Assembly (NCBI GenBank): GCA_947629925.1
Contig: CANRFO010000003.1
Span: 62,001-126,000, forward strand
Source: an uncultured Ruminiclostridium sp.
GTDB lineage: Bacteria; Bacillota; Clostridia; Oscillospirales; Ruminococcaceae
Direction: 5' to 3'
Length of the DNA stretch: 64,000 nucleotides
The translations under genes and the position numbers were made by a program. Shown one piece after another: positions 23,880 through 32,059 of the stretch. Position 1 is the first letter of the stretch, and the number at the start of each line of letters is the position of its first letter. The notes beneath the pieces are model-generated. The model was not told where the DNA came from, ran no database searches, and was given only the letters and a program-made list of their open reading frames with translations.

Positions 23880-24004
23880 CTGAGGTGCGAGAGCTTCTTT
23901 CACCGAAGCGGGAATTTTACTGACGCTGAAAAAATTTTTAAGGCGAAAGGGCTTGTAAAATACGTAGCTATGCCCTTTTGCGCCTTGCGAAGGGGCTTTT
24001 TCTT
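23880..24004 (+). ncRNA. candidate switch-like RNA leader of the hyd operon
   Basis: A ~125-nt leader. Near the 5' end GCTTC-tttcacc-GAAGC (23893-23909) is a hairpin whose loop CACC can pair with upstream GGTG (23884-23887). Later GGCGAAAGGGC (23942-23952) pairs with GCCCTTTTGCGCC (23972-23984). GCCCTT (23972-23977) can instead pair with AAGGGGC (23990-23996), which holds the ribosome site and is followed by TTTTTCTT and the start codon. Two exclusive folds, one hiding the ribosome site or terminating, is the layout of a riboswitch or attenuator. It matches no riboswitch class that I recognise. Confidence 0.5.
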
Positions 24005-24274
24005 ATGGATTCGAGAGTTGCCGTTATAGGGATAATCGTGGAGGACGAAAACTCCGTGGATAAGCTGAACAGCCTGCTCCACGGCTACGGAAAGTATATC
24101 GTGGGGAGAATGGGTATTCCCTACCGCAGTCGGGGAATAAATATCATAAGTATAGTTATAGACGCGCCGCAGGACGTTATCAGCGCCCTGTCGGGAAAGA
24201 TAGGCGCATTGAAGGGCGTCAGCGCAAAAGCCGCCTATTCCGCCGTGAAAACAGGAGAAAACGATGCAGGATAA
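24005..24274 (+). CDS. TM1266-family iron-only hydrogenase system regulator
   Basis: 89 residues from the ATG at 24005 (GAAGGGG ahead; a longer in-frame start lacks a site). DSRVAVIGIIVEDENSVDKL, YGKYIVGRMGIPYRSRGINI and ISIVIDAPQDVISALSGKIG give the small ACT-like (NikR C-terminal type) fold of TM1266, commonly encoded with HydE/HydF/HydG. It lacks a DNA-binding domain, so it may sense a ligand or interact with the maturases. Its 3' end overlaps hydE by 11 bp. Confidence 0.88.
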   Translation: MDSRVAVIGIIVEDENSVDKLNSLLHGYGKYIVGRMGIPYRSRGINIISIVIDAPQDVISALSGKIGALKGVSAKAAYSAVKTGENDAG

Positions 24275-25304
24275 GCTGATACAAAAGCTGTACGATAATG
24301 CCGATCTGTCCGCAGAGGAGCTGAAAGTGCTGATAGAAAACCGCAGTGACGAGGACTTTAAGCTGCTCAGCGGCTTTGCAAGAAAAAGGTGCGAGGAAAG
24401 CTACGGGGACAGGGTGTTCACACGAGGGCTTATCGAATTTTCCTCCTGCTGTAAAAACGACTGCCTTTACTGCGGGCTGAGAAGGAGCAACAAAAATGCA
24501 GAGCGTTACAGGCTGACGGAAGAAGAGATTCTTTCCTGCTGTGACAGCGGGTATGAGTTGGGCTTTCGCACATTCGTACTGCAAGGCGGGGAGGACGCGC
24601 ATTTTACCGACGATATTTTCTGCGATATCATAAAAAAGATAAAGGAAAAATATCCCGACTGCGCCGTTACGCTTTCCCTTGGAGAACGGAGCAGGGACAG
24701 CTTTCAGCGGCTTTTTGACGCAGGGGCGGACAGGTATCTGTTGCGGCACGAGACCGCAGACAAGGATCATTATTCCAAGCTCCACCCGCCTGAGATGTCA
24801 TTTGATGACCGTATGCGCTGTCTGAAAGATCTGAAAGAGATAGGCTATCAGGTGGGGTGCGGGTTTATGGTTGGTTCCCCCTATCAGACGGTGGACTGTC
24901 TTGTAACGGACCTGCGGTTCATCAAGGAGTTTCAGCCCCATATGGTGGGGATAGGTCCGTTTATACGGCACAAGGACACGCCTTTTCGTGACCAGCCTGA
25001 CGGAACGCTGGAGCTGACGCTGTTTTTGCTGTCGGTGATAAGGCTGTTATTGCCTAAGGTTTTGCTGCCCGCTACAACAGCGCTGGGAACGATAAGTCCC
25101 AACGGACGGGAGCAGGGGCTTATGGCGGGAGCAAATGTTGTAATGCCAAATCTTTCCCCTGTCAGCGTAAGAAAAAAATATCTGCTGTACGACAACAAGA
25201 TATGCACGGGTGAGGAAGCCGCCGAGTGCAGAGGCTGTCTGCAAAGGAGAGTTGAAAGCGTAGGCAGGCGGCTGGTGTGTGAGAGGGGAGATTATGGGAG
25301 CTGA
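24264..25304 (+). CDS. hydE: [FeFe]-hydrogenase maturase HydE (radical SAM)
   Basis: 346 residues. The radical-SAM cluster motif Cx3Cx2C is CKNDCLYC at residues 63-70, preceded by RGLIEFSSCC and followed by GLRRSNKNAERYRLTEEEIL, both diagnostic of HydE. GGEDAHFTDD, LSLGERS, YLLRHETAD, VGCGFMVGSPYQT and MVGIGPFIRHKDTPF complete the TIM barrel. HydE acts on an iron-bound cysteine complex in building the H-cluster 2Fe subsite. The C-terminal ECRGC holds the optional second cluster cysteines. Its GGAGAAAAC site lies inside the TM1266 gene. hydG follows after one unrelated gene; hydF and the hydrogenase itself are not in the window. Confidence 0.95.
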   Translation: MQDKLIQKLYDNADLSAEELKVLIENRSDEDFKLLSGFARKRCEESYGDRVFTRGLIEFSSCCKNDCLYCGLRRSNKNAERYRLTEEEILSCCDSGYELGFRTFVLQGGEDAHFTDDIFCDIIKKIKEKYPDCAVTLSLGERSRDSFQRLFDAGADRYLLRHETADKDHYSKLHPPEMSFDDRMRCLKDLKEIGYQVGCGFMVGSPYQTVDCLVTDLRFIKEFQPHMVGIGPFIRHKDTPFRDQPDGTLELTLFLLSVIRLLLPKVLLPATTALGTISPNGREQGLMAGANVVMPNLSPVSVRKKYLLYDNKICTGEEAAECRGCLQRRVESVGRRLVCERGDYGS

Positions 25305-25335
25305 GGAGAAAGCTTGATAGAGAGGGAGCTTTATT

Positions 25336-25767
25336 GTGAATTCAATTTCAGTACAGATGATAGACAATACCGTTTCATCTTCCTGGTGGAAAAACCTTGT
25401 TCATCATTTCGTACGAACAGGAGATAATTTGGAAATTCGCTGTTGGAAAGAAGAAACCGAGGAGATAAAAGCGGCGTCCCGATACGGAAAACCCAAAGAA
25501 AAACGCAATGAAGTCTCAATTTGCGGAACAGTGACCGATGACTTGCTTTTGGAATTATCAGACGGGGAGCCGACAGATAAAAGCATATACAACAAGATGA
25601 CAAAGTATTTTACAATCAACGTAAAAAATGAACTGTGCAATTTTTGCAGTGCGCATTATGGGACAGAGATGTATATTGAAAATTTGTGTGAAGATGATAT
25701 TTGCTTTGTCGAAGATGTTTTCAGTCAATTTGCGGACTCTTTCAGTATTTCAACAAAAAGGTACTAA
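25336..25767 (+). CDS. unknown 143-residue protein between hydE and hydG
   Basis: GTG start at 25336 with GAGGGAG 8 bp upstream. Soluble, begins MNSISVQMIDNTVSSSWWKN; mid section KPKEKRNEVSICGTVTDDLL and a C-terminus with Cys/His (NELCNFCSAHYG). The coding sequence is visibly AT-richer than hydE and hydG. No family recognised. hydE and hydG are not normally separated by such a gene, so this may be an insertion or horizontally gained gene; its place in the operon could still link it to hydrogenase. Confidence 0.75.
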   Translation: MNSISVQMIDNTVSSSWWKNLVHHFVRTGDNLEIRCWKEETEEIKAASRYGKPKEKRNEVSICGTVTDDLLLELSDGEPTDKSIYNKMTKYFTINVKNELCNFCSAHYGTEMYIENLCEDDICFVEDVFSQFADSFSISTKRY

Positions 25768-25835
25768 GCAATAAATCCCTATTTCTTGCAAAAACATATT
25801 TACATACAACAATAAAATCAAAAGGAGAAAAAACA

Positions 25836-27257
25836 ATGTACGACCCCAAATCAATGAAGGCTGAGGAATTTATCAGCGACGAGGAGATAAGAGAGACCCT
25901 TGACTACGCCGAGAAAAACAAGGATAACCTTGAGCTTATCGACAGCATTATCGAAAAGGCAAAGCTGAGAAAGGGACTTTCCCACAGGGAGGCGTCCGTT
26001 CTGCTCGCCTGCGAGAACGAGGAGAAAATCCAGGAGGTATACGACCTGGCGGAGCAGATAAAGAAGGATTTCTACGGGAACAGGATAGTTATGTTCGCGC
26101 CGCTGTATCTGTCGAACTACTGCGTGAACGGCTGTCTTTACTGCCCCTATCATCTCAAGAACAAGCACATTCCCCGCAAAAAGCTGACGCAGGAGGAGAT
26201 AAAAAACGAAGTTATCGCTTTGCAGGATATGGGTCACAAGCGCCTTGCAATTGAGGCGGGGGAGGACCCTATCAACAATCCTATCGAGTACATTCTGGAG
26301 TGCATAAACACCATTTACAGCATAAAGCATAAAAACGGCGCTATCAGGCGTGTTAATGTGAATATCGCCGCCACAACCGTTGAGAATTACAGAAAGCTCC
26401 ACGAGGCGGGGATAGGAACGTACATTCTGTTTCAGGAAACGTATCACAAGGAAAGCTACGAGCGTCTGCACCCAACGGGTCCCAAGCACAACTACGCTTA
26501 CCACACCGAGGCGATGGACAGAGCTATGGAGGGCGGTATCGACGACGTGGGACTGGGCGTTTTGTTCGGGCTGGAGCTGTACAAGTATGAATTTGCGGGA
26601 CTGCTTATGCACGCAGAGCATCTTGAGGCGGTACACGGCGTAGGTCCTCACACAATAAGCGTTCCCAGAGTAAAGCACGCCGATGACATCGACCCTGACG
26701 AATTCGACAACGGTATCAGCGACGATACTTTTGCAAAGATATGCGCTTGTATCAGAGTGGCTGTTCCCTATACGGGAATGATAATTTCCACCCGCGAGAG
26801 CAAGGCGGTAAGGGAAAAGGTGATACGCCTCGGCGTTTCACAGATAAGCGGCGGCTCAAAGACGAGCGTTGGCGGCTACTACGAGCCTGAGCCTGAGGAT
26901 GAGAGCAGCGAGCAGTTCGACGTTTCCGACAAGAGAACATTGGACGAGGTGGTAAGGTGGCTTATGGAGATAGGCTACATTCCCAGCTTCTGCACCGCCT
27001 GCTACCGTGAGGGCAGAACGGGCGACCGCTTTATGAGCCTTTGCAAAAGCGGGCAGATACAAAACTGCTGTCACCCCAATGCGCTGATGACGCTTAAAGA
27101 ATATCTGGTGGACTACGCAAGCCCCGAAACAAGAGCGATAGGCGAAAAGCTGATAGAAAAAGAGCTGGATAATATCCCTAAGGAAAAGGTAAGACAGATA
27201 GCTAAGGAGTACCTCGATTCCATTGAAAAGGACGGAAAGAGAGATTTCAGGTTCTGA
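25836..27257 (+). CDS. hydG: [FeFe]-hydrogenase maturase HydG (radical SAM tyrosine lyase)
   Basis: 473 residues from the ATG at 25836 behind AAAAGGAG; the open frame extends further upstream but overlaps the preceding gene without a site. The radical-SAM motif is CVNGCLYC (C96, C100, C103). The ThiH-like barrel shows EAGEDP, GTYILFQETYH, RLHPTGPKHNY and PHTISVPR. The C-terminal extension FCTACYREGRTGDRFM...CC supplies the second 4Fe-4S cluster that carries the dangler iron. HydG splits tyrosine to give the CO and CN ligands of the H-cluster. It ends just ahead of a large hairpin repeat. Confidence 0.96.
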   Translation: MYDPKSMKAEEFISDEEIRETLDYAEKNKDNLELIDSIIEKAKLRKGLSHREASVLLACENEEKIQEVYDLAEQIKKDFYGNRIVMFAPLYLSNYCVNGCLYCPYHLKNKHIPRKKLTQEEIKNEVIALQDMGHKRLAIEAGEDPINNPIEYILECINTIYSIKHKNGAIRRVNVNIAATTVENYRKLHEAGIGTYILFQETYHKESYERLHPTGPKHNYAYHTEAMDRAMEGGIDDVGLGVLFGLELYKYEFAGLLMHAEHLEAVHGVGPHTISVPRVKHADDIDPDEFDNGISDDTFAKICACIRVAVPYTGMIISTRESKAVREKVIRLGVSQISGGSKTSVGGYYEPEPEDESSEQFDVSDKRTLDEVVRWLMEIGYIPSFCTACYREGRTGDRFMSLCKSGQIQNCCHPNALMTLKEYLVDYASPETRAIGEKLIEKELDNIPKEKVRQIAKEYLDSIEKDGKRDFRF

Positions 27258-27263
27258 TAAGAC

Positions 27264-27484
27264 GGAGGGCGGTGAGAACCCTCACTGTACCACTGGGGGA
27301 TGACCCTTTTGGAAAAGGGTCATCCCCCAAACCCTCTCCCTAAAACTTCTGACTATTTTTTTCAAATGGGGCGTTGCCCCTTTTGAAAAAAATCATTAAA
27401 AGTCTTTGGAAAGGGGTCTGGGGAATAACCTTTCTTCAGAAAGGTTTTCCCCAGCGGTAAAGGAAGGGTCACCCGCCGCCCTCC
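27264..27484. repeat. 221-bp multi-hairpin palindromic repeat (MITE-like)
   Basis: Outer arms GGAGGGCGG (27264-27272) and CCGCCCTCC (27476-27484), extended inward by GTGA/TCAC, enclose three hairpins: TGGGGGATGACCCTTTT-gg-complement (27294-27329), TTTTTTTCAAA...GGGGC-gtt-GCCCC...TTGAAAAAAA (27356-27392), and CTGGGGAA...ACCTTTC-ttca-GAAAGGT...TTCCCCAG (27418-27454). No coding capacity. It lies between hydG and the terminator shared with the GNAT gene. It resembles the palindromic intergenic repeats dispersed in clostridial genomes. Confidence 0.8.
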
Positions 27485-27498
27485 TTTTTCTCACAAAC

Positions 27499-27528
27499 AA
27501 AAAACAGGCTTTGAAGCCTGTTTTTTTA
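27499..27528. terminator. bidirectional terminator between hydG region and GNAT gene
   Basis: AAAAAACAGGCTT-tg-AAGCCTGTTTTTTT between convergent genes; it overlaps the last codon of the GNAT gene. Confidence 0.85.
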
Positions 27529-27987
27529 TTTAAGTATCAGCACGTCGAACCTGCACTGCCTGCCGAACTGCATTTCGGTGCAGTTTTCAAGGAGAGTTTT
27601 AAAGCCCAGCCTTTCGTACAGCCGCCTTGCGTCGACATTGTCCTTTTCCACGGCGATGGTGAACTCTTTTATACCCTGCTCCCGCCTGAGAGATGTTATA
27701 TATTTGACAAGAGCCGTGCCTATACCCTGCCGCTGAAAATCAGGCAGAACGCGAAGCCCGAAAAGATAGTTTCTCCTGTCGGGAATAACAGCGGAGGGGA
27801 CCGAGGCGCTCTGCGTCATAAGGCTCACTTCACCTACAAAAACATTTTTTTCCTCAGCCACCGCGCAGACTTCTCTGCCGCTTCGCAGGTTTTCCTCGCG
27901 TATCTGCTGAAAATTATCAAAACGGGTCATGTCGTATATGATGTTCAGCTCGTCCAGCCGCTGTACGGGAAGCAGTTTTATCTCCAT
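27526..27987 (-). CDS. GNAT-family N-acetyltransferase
   Basis: 153 residues. N-terminal MEIKLLPVQRLDELNIIYDM, then the acetyl-CoA binding motif A, LRVLPDFQRQGIGTALVKYI (about residues 97-116), and motif B, VDARRLYERLGFKTL. Substrate unknown. The ATG directly abuts the stop codon of the cyclophilin gene (TAAATG), so the two are co-translated. Confidence 0.9.
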   Translation of the reverse strand: MEIKLLPVQRLDELNIIYDMTRFDNFQQIREENLRSGREVCAVAEEKNVFVGEVSLMTQSASVPSAVIPDRRNYLFGLRVLPDFQRQGIGTALVKYITSLRREQGIKEFTIAVEKDNVDARRLYERLGFKTLLENCTEMQFGRQCRFDVLILK

Positions 27988-28458
27988 TTACGCTTTGTAT
28001 ATCCTTTTTATTTTTACAGGTCTAAGGGGCTTGTCACGAAAATCTTTGGGAGTTTCCGCTATCTCGTCAACAGCGTCCATTCCCTCGACTACCTTGCCGA
28101 AGGCGGCGTAATATCCGTCAAGGTGAGGAGAGTCGGCGTGCATTATGAAAAACTGACTTCCCGCAGAATCGTAGTCCATAGCCCTCGCCATGGAGATAAC
28201 GCCTCTTTCGTGCTTTACATCGTTTGGAACGCCGTTCGCGGCGAACTCGCCCTTTATCTTATACCCGGGTCCACCCGTGCCATCGCCTTTAGGACAGCCG
28301 CCCTGTATCATAAAGCCGCTGATAACGCGGTGAAAGGTGAGTCCGTCGTAAAAGCCCTCGCCTACCAGCTTTTCAAAATTCTCCACCGTTATGGGCGCTT
28401 TGTCGGGATAAAGCTCTAACTTTATCTCTTTCCCGTTTTCCATTTCAATGATTATCAT
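27988..28458 (-). CDS. cyclophilin-type peptidyl-prolyl isomerase
   Basis: 156 residues; ATG behind AAAGGAGC. The cyclophilin core is complete: [15 protein letters not shown] with the catalytic Arg (about residue 44), [27 protein letters not shown] and the [15 protein letters not shown] closing part. No signal peptide, so cytoplasmic PpiB type. Family enzymes speed proline cis-trans isomerisation in folding proteins. Confidence 0.95.
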   Translation of the reverse strand: MIIIEMENGKEIKLELYPDKAPITVENFEKLVGEGFYDGLTFHRVISGFMIQGGCPKGDGTGGPGYKIKGEFAANGVPNDVKHERGVISMARAMDYDSAGSQFFIMHADSPHLDGYYAAFGKVVEGMDAVDEIAETPKDFRDKPLRPVKIKRIYKA

Positions 28459-28488
28459 TTTTATGCTCCTTTTTTATTTTTTCGCTTT

Positions 28489-29721
28489 TCAGCGTTTTTT
28501 CCTTGCCAAAAAAACTATCCCCGCCGTTATCAAAACCAGTCCTACTGCGCCTGTCAGGATATAGACAGCAACGTCGGAATTGTTTTCCGCAGAAGCTGCC
28601 TCCTCAGATGAGGTGACTGGGGAAAACTCCGTTTCTGATGAGGTTTCTTCAGATGTCTGAGCTTCGGGCGTTGTTTCCGATCCTGCATCCAATGCGTCAA
28701 GCGCGGCGGAATAATCCCGCTCTTCCGCCTTGTCAGCACGGTGGTCAAAGGCAAACGCCTCGCCTGTTATGTCAAAGTATTTATCCGACGGGATACCTGA
28801 ATAATATTCGCCGTCGCGATAGTCTCCGTTGCTCGTCCAGCACGGATCGACATAAGCCCAGCGGCTCTCCTGCTTATACCAGAAGGCAGTGAACTCGTGG
28901 TTCTCGCCTGTCGTGGGAAGGTCGTCATAAGTCACGCCCTGCGCCGCCGCGGCGCCTTTCAGGTTAACTCCCCGTATCCCTGCCGTTTCAAGCAGGGCGC
29001 AGTAAGTATTGGCAAAGCCCGCGCAGGTGGTCCTGCGGCGCTCAAGGACATTATGCACCGCTACGGTGTCAAGAGTTACCTCGCTTTCTGCGGCGTCGTG
29101 GTCGTAGTAAATATTTTCCCCTATCCAGCGGTTAAGCAGGTAGGCTTTTTTATAATCGTCGGTCTCATCGCCGCACACTTCCCCGACGATCTGCTCCAGC
29201 TCAGCCATTGTTTCCCGTATCTCATCAGGGTCTGCGTTTTCGCTGAGATAAAAGGCTGCGGCTTCGGGAGAAGCGGTCTGTATATCTTCAAGCTTTTCCG
29301 CGTTTGCCTGCGCAAGGCCGTTATCGGGAAAATACCAGCCGTTTTCATCGCCAAACAAAAGATAGTTCATCATAAGACCCGACTCGAACATGAAAATAAT
29401 ATTTAACGACGCATTTTTATATCTCTCCCCGCAGACTATGCGCGCCGTAAACGAACCGTCCTCCTGAACGGAAAGCTCGTTTCCGTTCAGCGGCTCGACC
29501 ATGGATATGCTGACGTCGGTCAGACGGTCATCGGCAAATACGCCGCTTATGTCAAATGTGTCGCCGTCTATCTTTATTTCGGCATAACAGTCATGATTAT
29601 ATGAGGTCACAAGGCGGTCAAAGCCTCTTTGATCCTCAGCATATACGGCGGGAAGCATATAAGAAGCCGCCAGCGCAGCCGCCGTAAATGCGGCAAGGCG
29701 CCGAAAAAATCTTCCGATCAT
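28489..29721 (-). CDS. surface-anchored transglutaminase-like protein
   Basis: 410 residues. Signal peptide (FFRRLAAFTAAALAASYMLPAVYA, cut at about residue 28), a beta domain, then a transglutaminase/protease core at about residues 185-300: Cys in RRTTCAGFANTYCALLETAG, His in GENHEFTAFW and Asp in WAYVDPCW. A Ser/Thr/Glu-rich spacer (about 340-380) leads to a C-terminal membrane helix (VYILTGAVGLVLITAGIVFL) ending ARKKR, giving membrane anchoring; there is no LPXTG. Such domains act as proteases or crosslinkers at the cell surface. Substrate unknown. Confidence 0.85.
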   Translation of the reverse strand: MIGRFFRRLAAFTAAALAASYMLPAVYAEDQRGFDRLVTSYNHDCYAEIKIDGDTFDISGVFADDRLTDVSISMVEPLNGNELSVQEDGSFTARIVCGERYKNASLNIIFMFESGLMMNYLLFGDENGWYFPDNGLAQANAEKLEDIQTASPEAAAFYLSENADPDEIRETMAELEQIVGEVCGDETDDYKKAYLLNRWIGENIYYDHDAAESEVTLDTVAVHNVLERRRTTCAGFANTYCALLETAGIRGVNLKGAAAAQGVTYDDLPTTGENHEFTAFWYKQESRWAYVDPCWTSNGDYRDGEYYSGIPSDKYFDITGEAFAFDHRADKAEERDYSAALDALDAGSETTPEAQTSEETSSETEFSPVTSSEEAASAENNSDVAVYILTGAVGLVLITAGIVFLARKKR

Positions 29722-29832
29722 TTATTTGTCCTTTCTTTTTTATATCTGTATCGCACAACATCATTATACTACAATCGGCTCACTTTTTCAACACCTTAAA
29801 ACAGCGCGGCGTTATCTTTATATGTAGGCGGC

Positions 29833-30297
29833 TTAAAAACTTTCTCCCTTGAATCCCGTCATAAGTCCGCCGAGGGACATACTGCACAGGTCGCCGCCGA
29901 TAACGCTGCCGCCCGAAACAAGGACGTGAGCTTCAGCGCTCTCTGCAATTGAGCCGTCGTATTCGCTGAAGTTCAGCACCTCAAAGGTATACTTCGTAAC
30001 CTTTTCGCCTTTATATAAGGAAAGGTCGTAGCCCTGCTTCTGCTGAAGGCGGTTATACCGTTCGTATACGTCTGAAAATTCCGCAGGTATCACTATCTCG
30101 GCGAAATATGCGGTATCGGTCTTTATATCCCAGCCCAGCTCCCGAAGAAATTCCGCCGCGTCCTGCTGTGAAAATGTGCCGAAAGCGGCGCTTATGTAGC
30201 CGACAGTGCATTTGATCAGCACAATTACCACTACTACCGCCGCCATAACAAGCACGGCTTTTTTCAAAGATATCCTGCCTCTGCTTCTTGCACTCAT
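29833..30297 (-). CDS. DUF4830-family membrane-anchored protein
   Basis: 154 residues. One N-terminal membrane helix (KAVLVMAAVVVVIVLIKCTV, about 13-32). The extracytoplasmic part has EFLRELGWDI, IVIPAEFSDVYERYNRLQQK, GYDLSLYKGEKVTKYTFEVL and a final GGSVIGGDLCSMSL, the pattern of DUF4830 proteins in clostridia, whose role is unknown. 111 bp from the divergently read... the transglutaminase gene lies downstream on the same strand, so they may be co-transcribed. The 30298-30630 gap beyond is A/T-rich with no gene; its right end probably holds the promoter of the ABC ATPase (TATAAT at 30588). Confidence 0.8.
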   Translation of the reverse strand: MSARSRGRISLKKAVLVMAAVVVVIVLIKCTVGYISAAFGTFSQQDAAEFLRELGWDIKTDTAYFAEIVIPAEFSDVYERYNRLQQKQGYDLSLYKGEKVTKYTFEVLNFSEYDGSIAESAEAHVLVSGGSVIGGDLCSMSLGGLMTGFKGESF

Positions 30298-30630
30298 TCA
30301 TCTACCTCCGTCAATGCCGTTTTTCGGCGTTTTATCCTTCCTGTTTGAATATATATGCAAGTCTTATTAAAAGATTTCACAAAAAAACGTGTGCCAATGT
30401 CAACACAATACACAAAATTTTTCTTCAAAATCGCTTCAGAGGGCTTTTTAAAGGCTTTTTTTGTGCAAGTTGTCAACAAAATTCCCGATATTTTCAATTT
30501 AATTTGGCGGAGTTAGTGAAAATTCATAAAGGGCTTCAAAATTTTTTAGTAAATTAGGTACTACCATTTTTTTCGTTTTCCTGTTATTATAATAGCATAG
30601 AATTTTGTATCAAATTAGGAGGTCACATAA

Positions 30631-31776
30631 ATGGCAAGTTTATCACTCAGAGGCATTTACAAGCGTTACCCCGGCGGCGTTACCGCAGTATCCGACTTTA
30701 CCATGAACATCAAGGACAAGGAATTTATCATTCTGGTTGGTCCTTCCGGCTGCGGTAAGTCCACTACACTGCGTATGATCGCAGGTCTGGAGGAAATCTC
30801 CGAAGGCGAACTGTTTATCGGCGACAGACTTGTAAACGACGTTGCACCTAAGGACAGAGACATCGCGATGGTTTTCCAGAGCTACGCTCTTTATCCTCAC
30901 ATGACCGTTTTCGAGAACATGGCGTTCGGTCTGAAGCTGCGTAAGGTTCCCAAGGACGAGATCAAGAGACTGGTTGAAGAAGCTGCAAAGAGCCTCGACA
31001 TTTACCACCTCCTTGACAGAAAGCCCAAGGCTTTGTCAGGCGGTCAGAGACAGCGTGTTGCACTGGGTCGTGCGATAGTTCGTGACCCTCAGGTATTCCT
31101 TCTTGACGAGCCTCTGTCAAACCTTGACGCGAAGCTCCGTGCGCAGATGAGAACCGAGCTTTCCAAGCTCCATAAGAGACTGGGTACTACATTTATCTAC
31201 GTAACCCACGACCAGATCGAAGCTATGACCATGGGCGACAGAATCGTTGTTATGAAGGACGGCTTCATTCAGCAGATCGATTCGCCTATCAACCTTTACG
31301 ATAACCCTGTAAACAAGTTCGTTGCAGGATTCATGGGATCTCCTCAGATGAACTTTATCGACGCTAAGCTGATCATGCAGAACGGCAAGTACACCGTTGA
31401 GTTCGGTTCTGAAGATACCAAGAGCAGCAGAGGCAGAAAGTTCTACATTGAACTGCCCGCAAGCAAGACTGCTGACTGCGAACAGCTCCAGTACTATGTT
31501 GACAAGGAAGTTACCCTCGGTATCCGTCCTGAAAACATTCACGACGAAGAGATGTTCATCTCCAACGCTACCACAGGTATCATTGAGGCTACCGTTGACG
31601 TAACCGAAATGATGGGCGCAGAAACTTATCTGTACCTCACCTGCGAAGGCGAACCCATTACCGCCCGCGTAAGCGCTCGCTGCACCGCACGTCCTCAGGA
31701 CGTTATCAAGCTTGCTCTTGATCCTAACAAGGTTCATCTGTTCGATACGAACGACGAGCACGCTATCCTTTCTTAA
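30631..31776 (+). CDS. msmX: multi-sugar ABC transporter ATPase, MsmX/UgpC type
   Basis: 381 residues; start behind TAGGAGGTCAC. Walker [10 protein letters not shown] (about residue 37), Q-loop [14 protein letters not shown], signature LSGGQRQR, Walker [17 protein letters not shown]-loop [12 protein letters not shown], and a C-terminal MOI/TOBE domain ([21 protein letters not shown]) typical of CUT1 sugar importers. No permease or binding protein is nearby, which fits the shared ATPase that energises several oligosaccharide importers in Firmicutes. Codon usage is notably biased (CTG, GGT, AAG-rich), as in highly expressed genes. Monocistronic with its own terminator. Confidence 0.9.
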   Translation: MASLSLRGIYKRYPGGVTAVSDFTMNIKDKEFIILVGPSGCGKSTTLRMIAGLEEISEGELFIGDRLVNDVAPKDRDIAMVFQSYALYPHMTVFENMAFGLKLRKVPKDEIKRLVEEAAKSLDIYHLLDRKPKALSGGQRQRVALGRAIVRDPQVFLLDEPLSNLDAKLRAQMRTELSKLHKRLGTTFIYVTHDQIEAMTMGDRIVVMKDGFIQQIDSPINLYDNPVNKFVAGFMGSPQMNFIDAKLIMQNGKYTVEFGSEDTKSSRGRKFYIELPASKTADCEQLQYYVDKEVTLGIRPENIHDEEMFISNATTGIIEATVDVTEMMGAETYLYLTCEGEPITARVSARCTARPQDVIKLALDPNKVHLFDTNDEHAILS

Positions 31777-31815
31777 TGACAATTTCTTCTAACTCTCCAC
31801 AATATTTATAACACG

Positions 31816-31848
31816 ATCCCCTGTCGCTGCGGCAGGGGATTTTGTTTT
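31816..31848 (+). terminator. terminator after msmX
   Basis: ATCCCCTG - tcgctgcgg - CAGGGGAT followed by TTTGTTTT. Confidence 0.85.
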
Positions 31849-31997
31849 GCCCTTGTAAAAATTACAAAACGGTTACAAAGCCTGACCGCCCGCTGAAAAA
31901 ATACCGAGGATTTTTCCTAATCAAACTGAAAAATCTTTCTTTTTCATAGATAAAAACCGCTTTTTTATGTCAAAAAGACGAAAAGCGGCTTTCGGAC

Positions 31998-32026
31998 TTG
32001 CATTTTTTTGCCGTTTGTTATACAAT
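31998..32026 (+). promoter_or_regulatory. promoter of membrane protein/lipase unit
   Basis: TTGCAT (31998-32003), 17-bp spacer, TACAAT (32021-32026), 33 bp before the start at 32060. A hairpin CCGCTTTT.../AAAAGCGG (about 31960-31989) lies just upstream. Confidence 0.6.
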
Positions 32027-32059
32027 ATAATTGTGAAAATATTCCGAAAGGATAAATTT

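Noticed and set aside
27400-28420. 337-codon plus-strand frame over the GNAT and cyclophilin genes
   Set aside because: Antisense to two clearly conserved genes and without a ribosome site.
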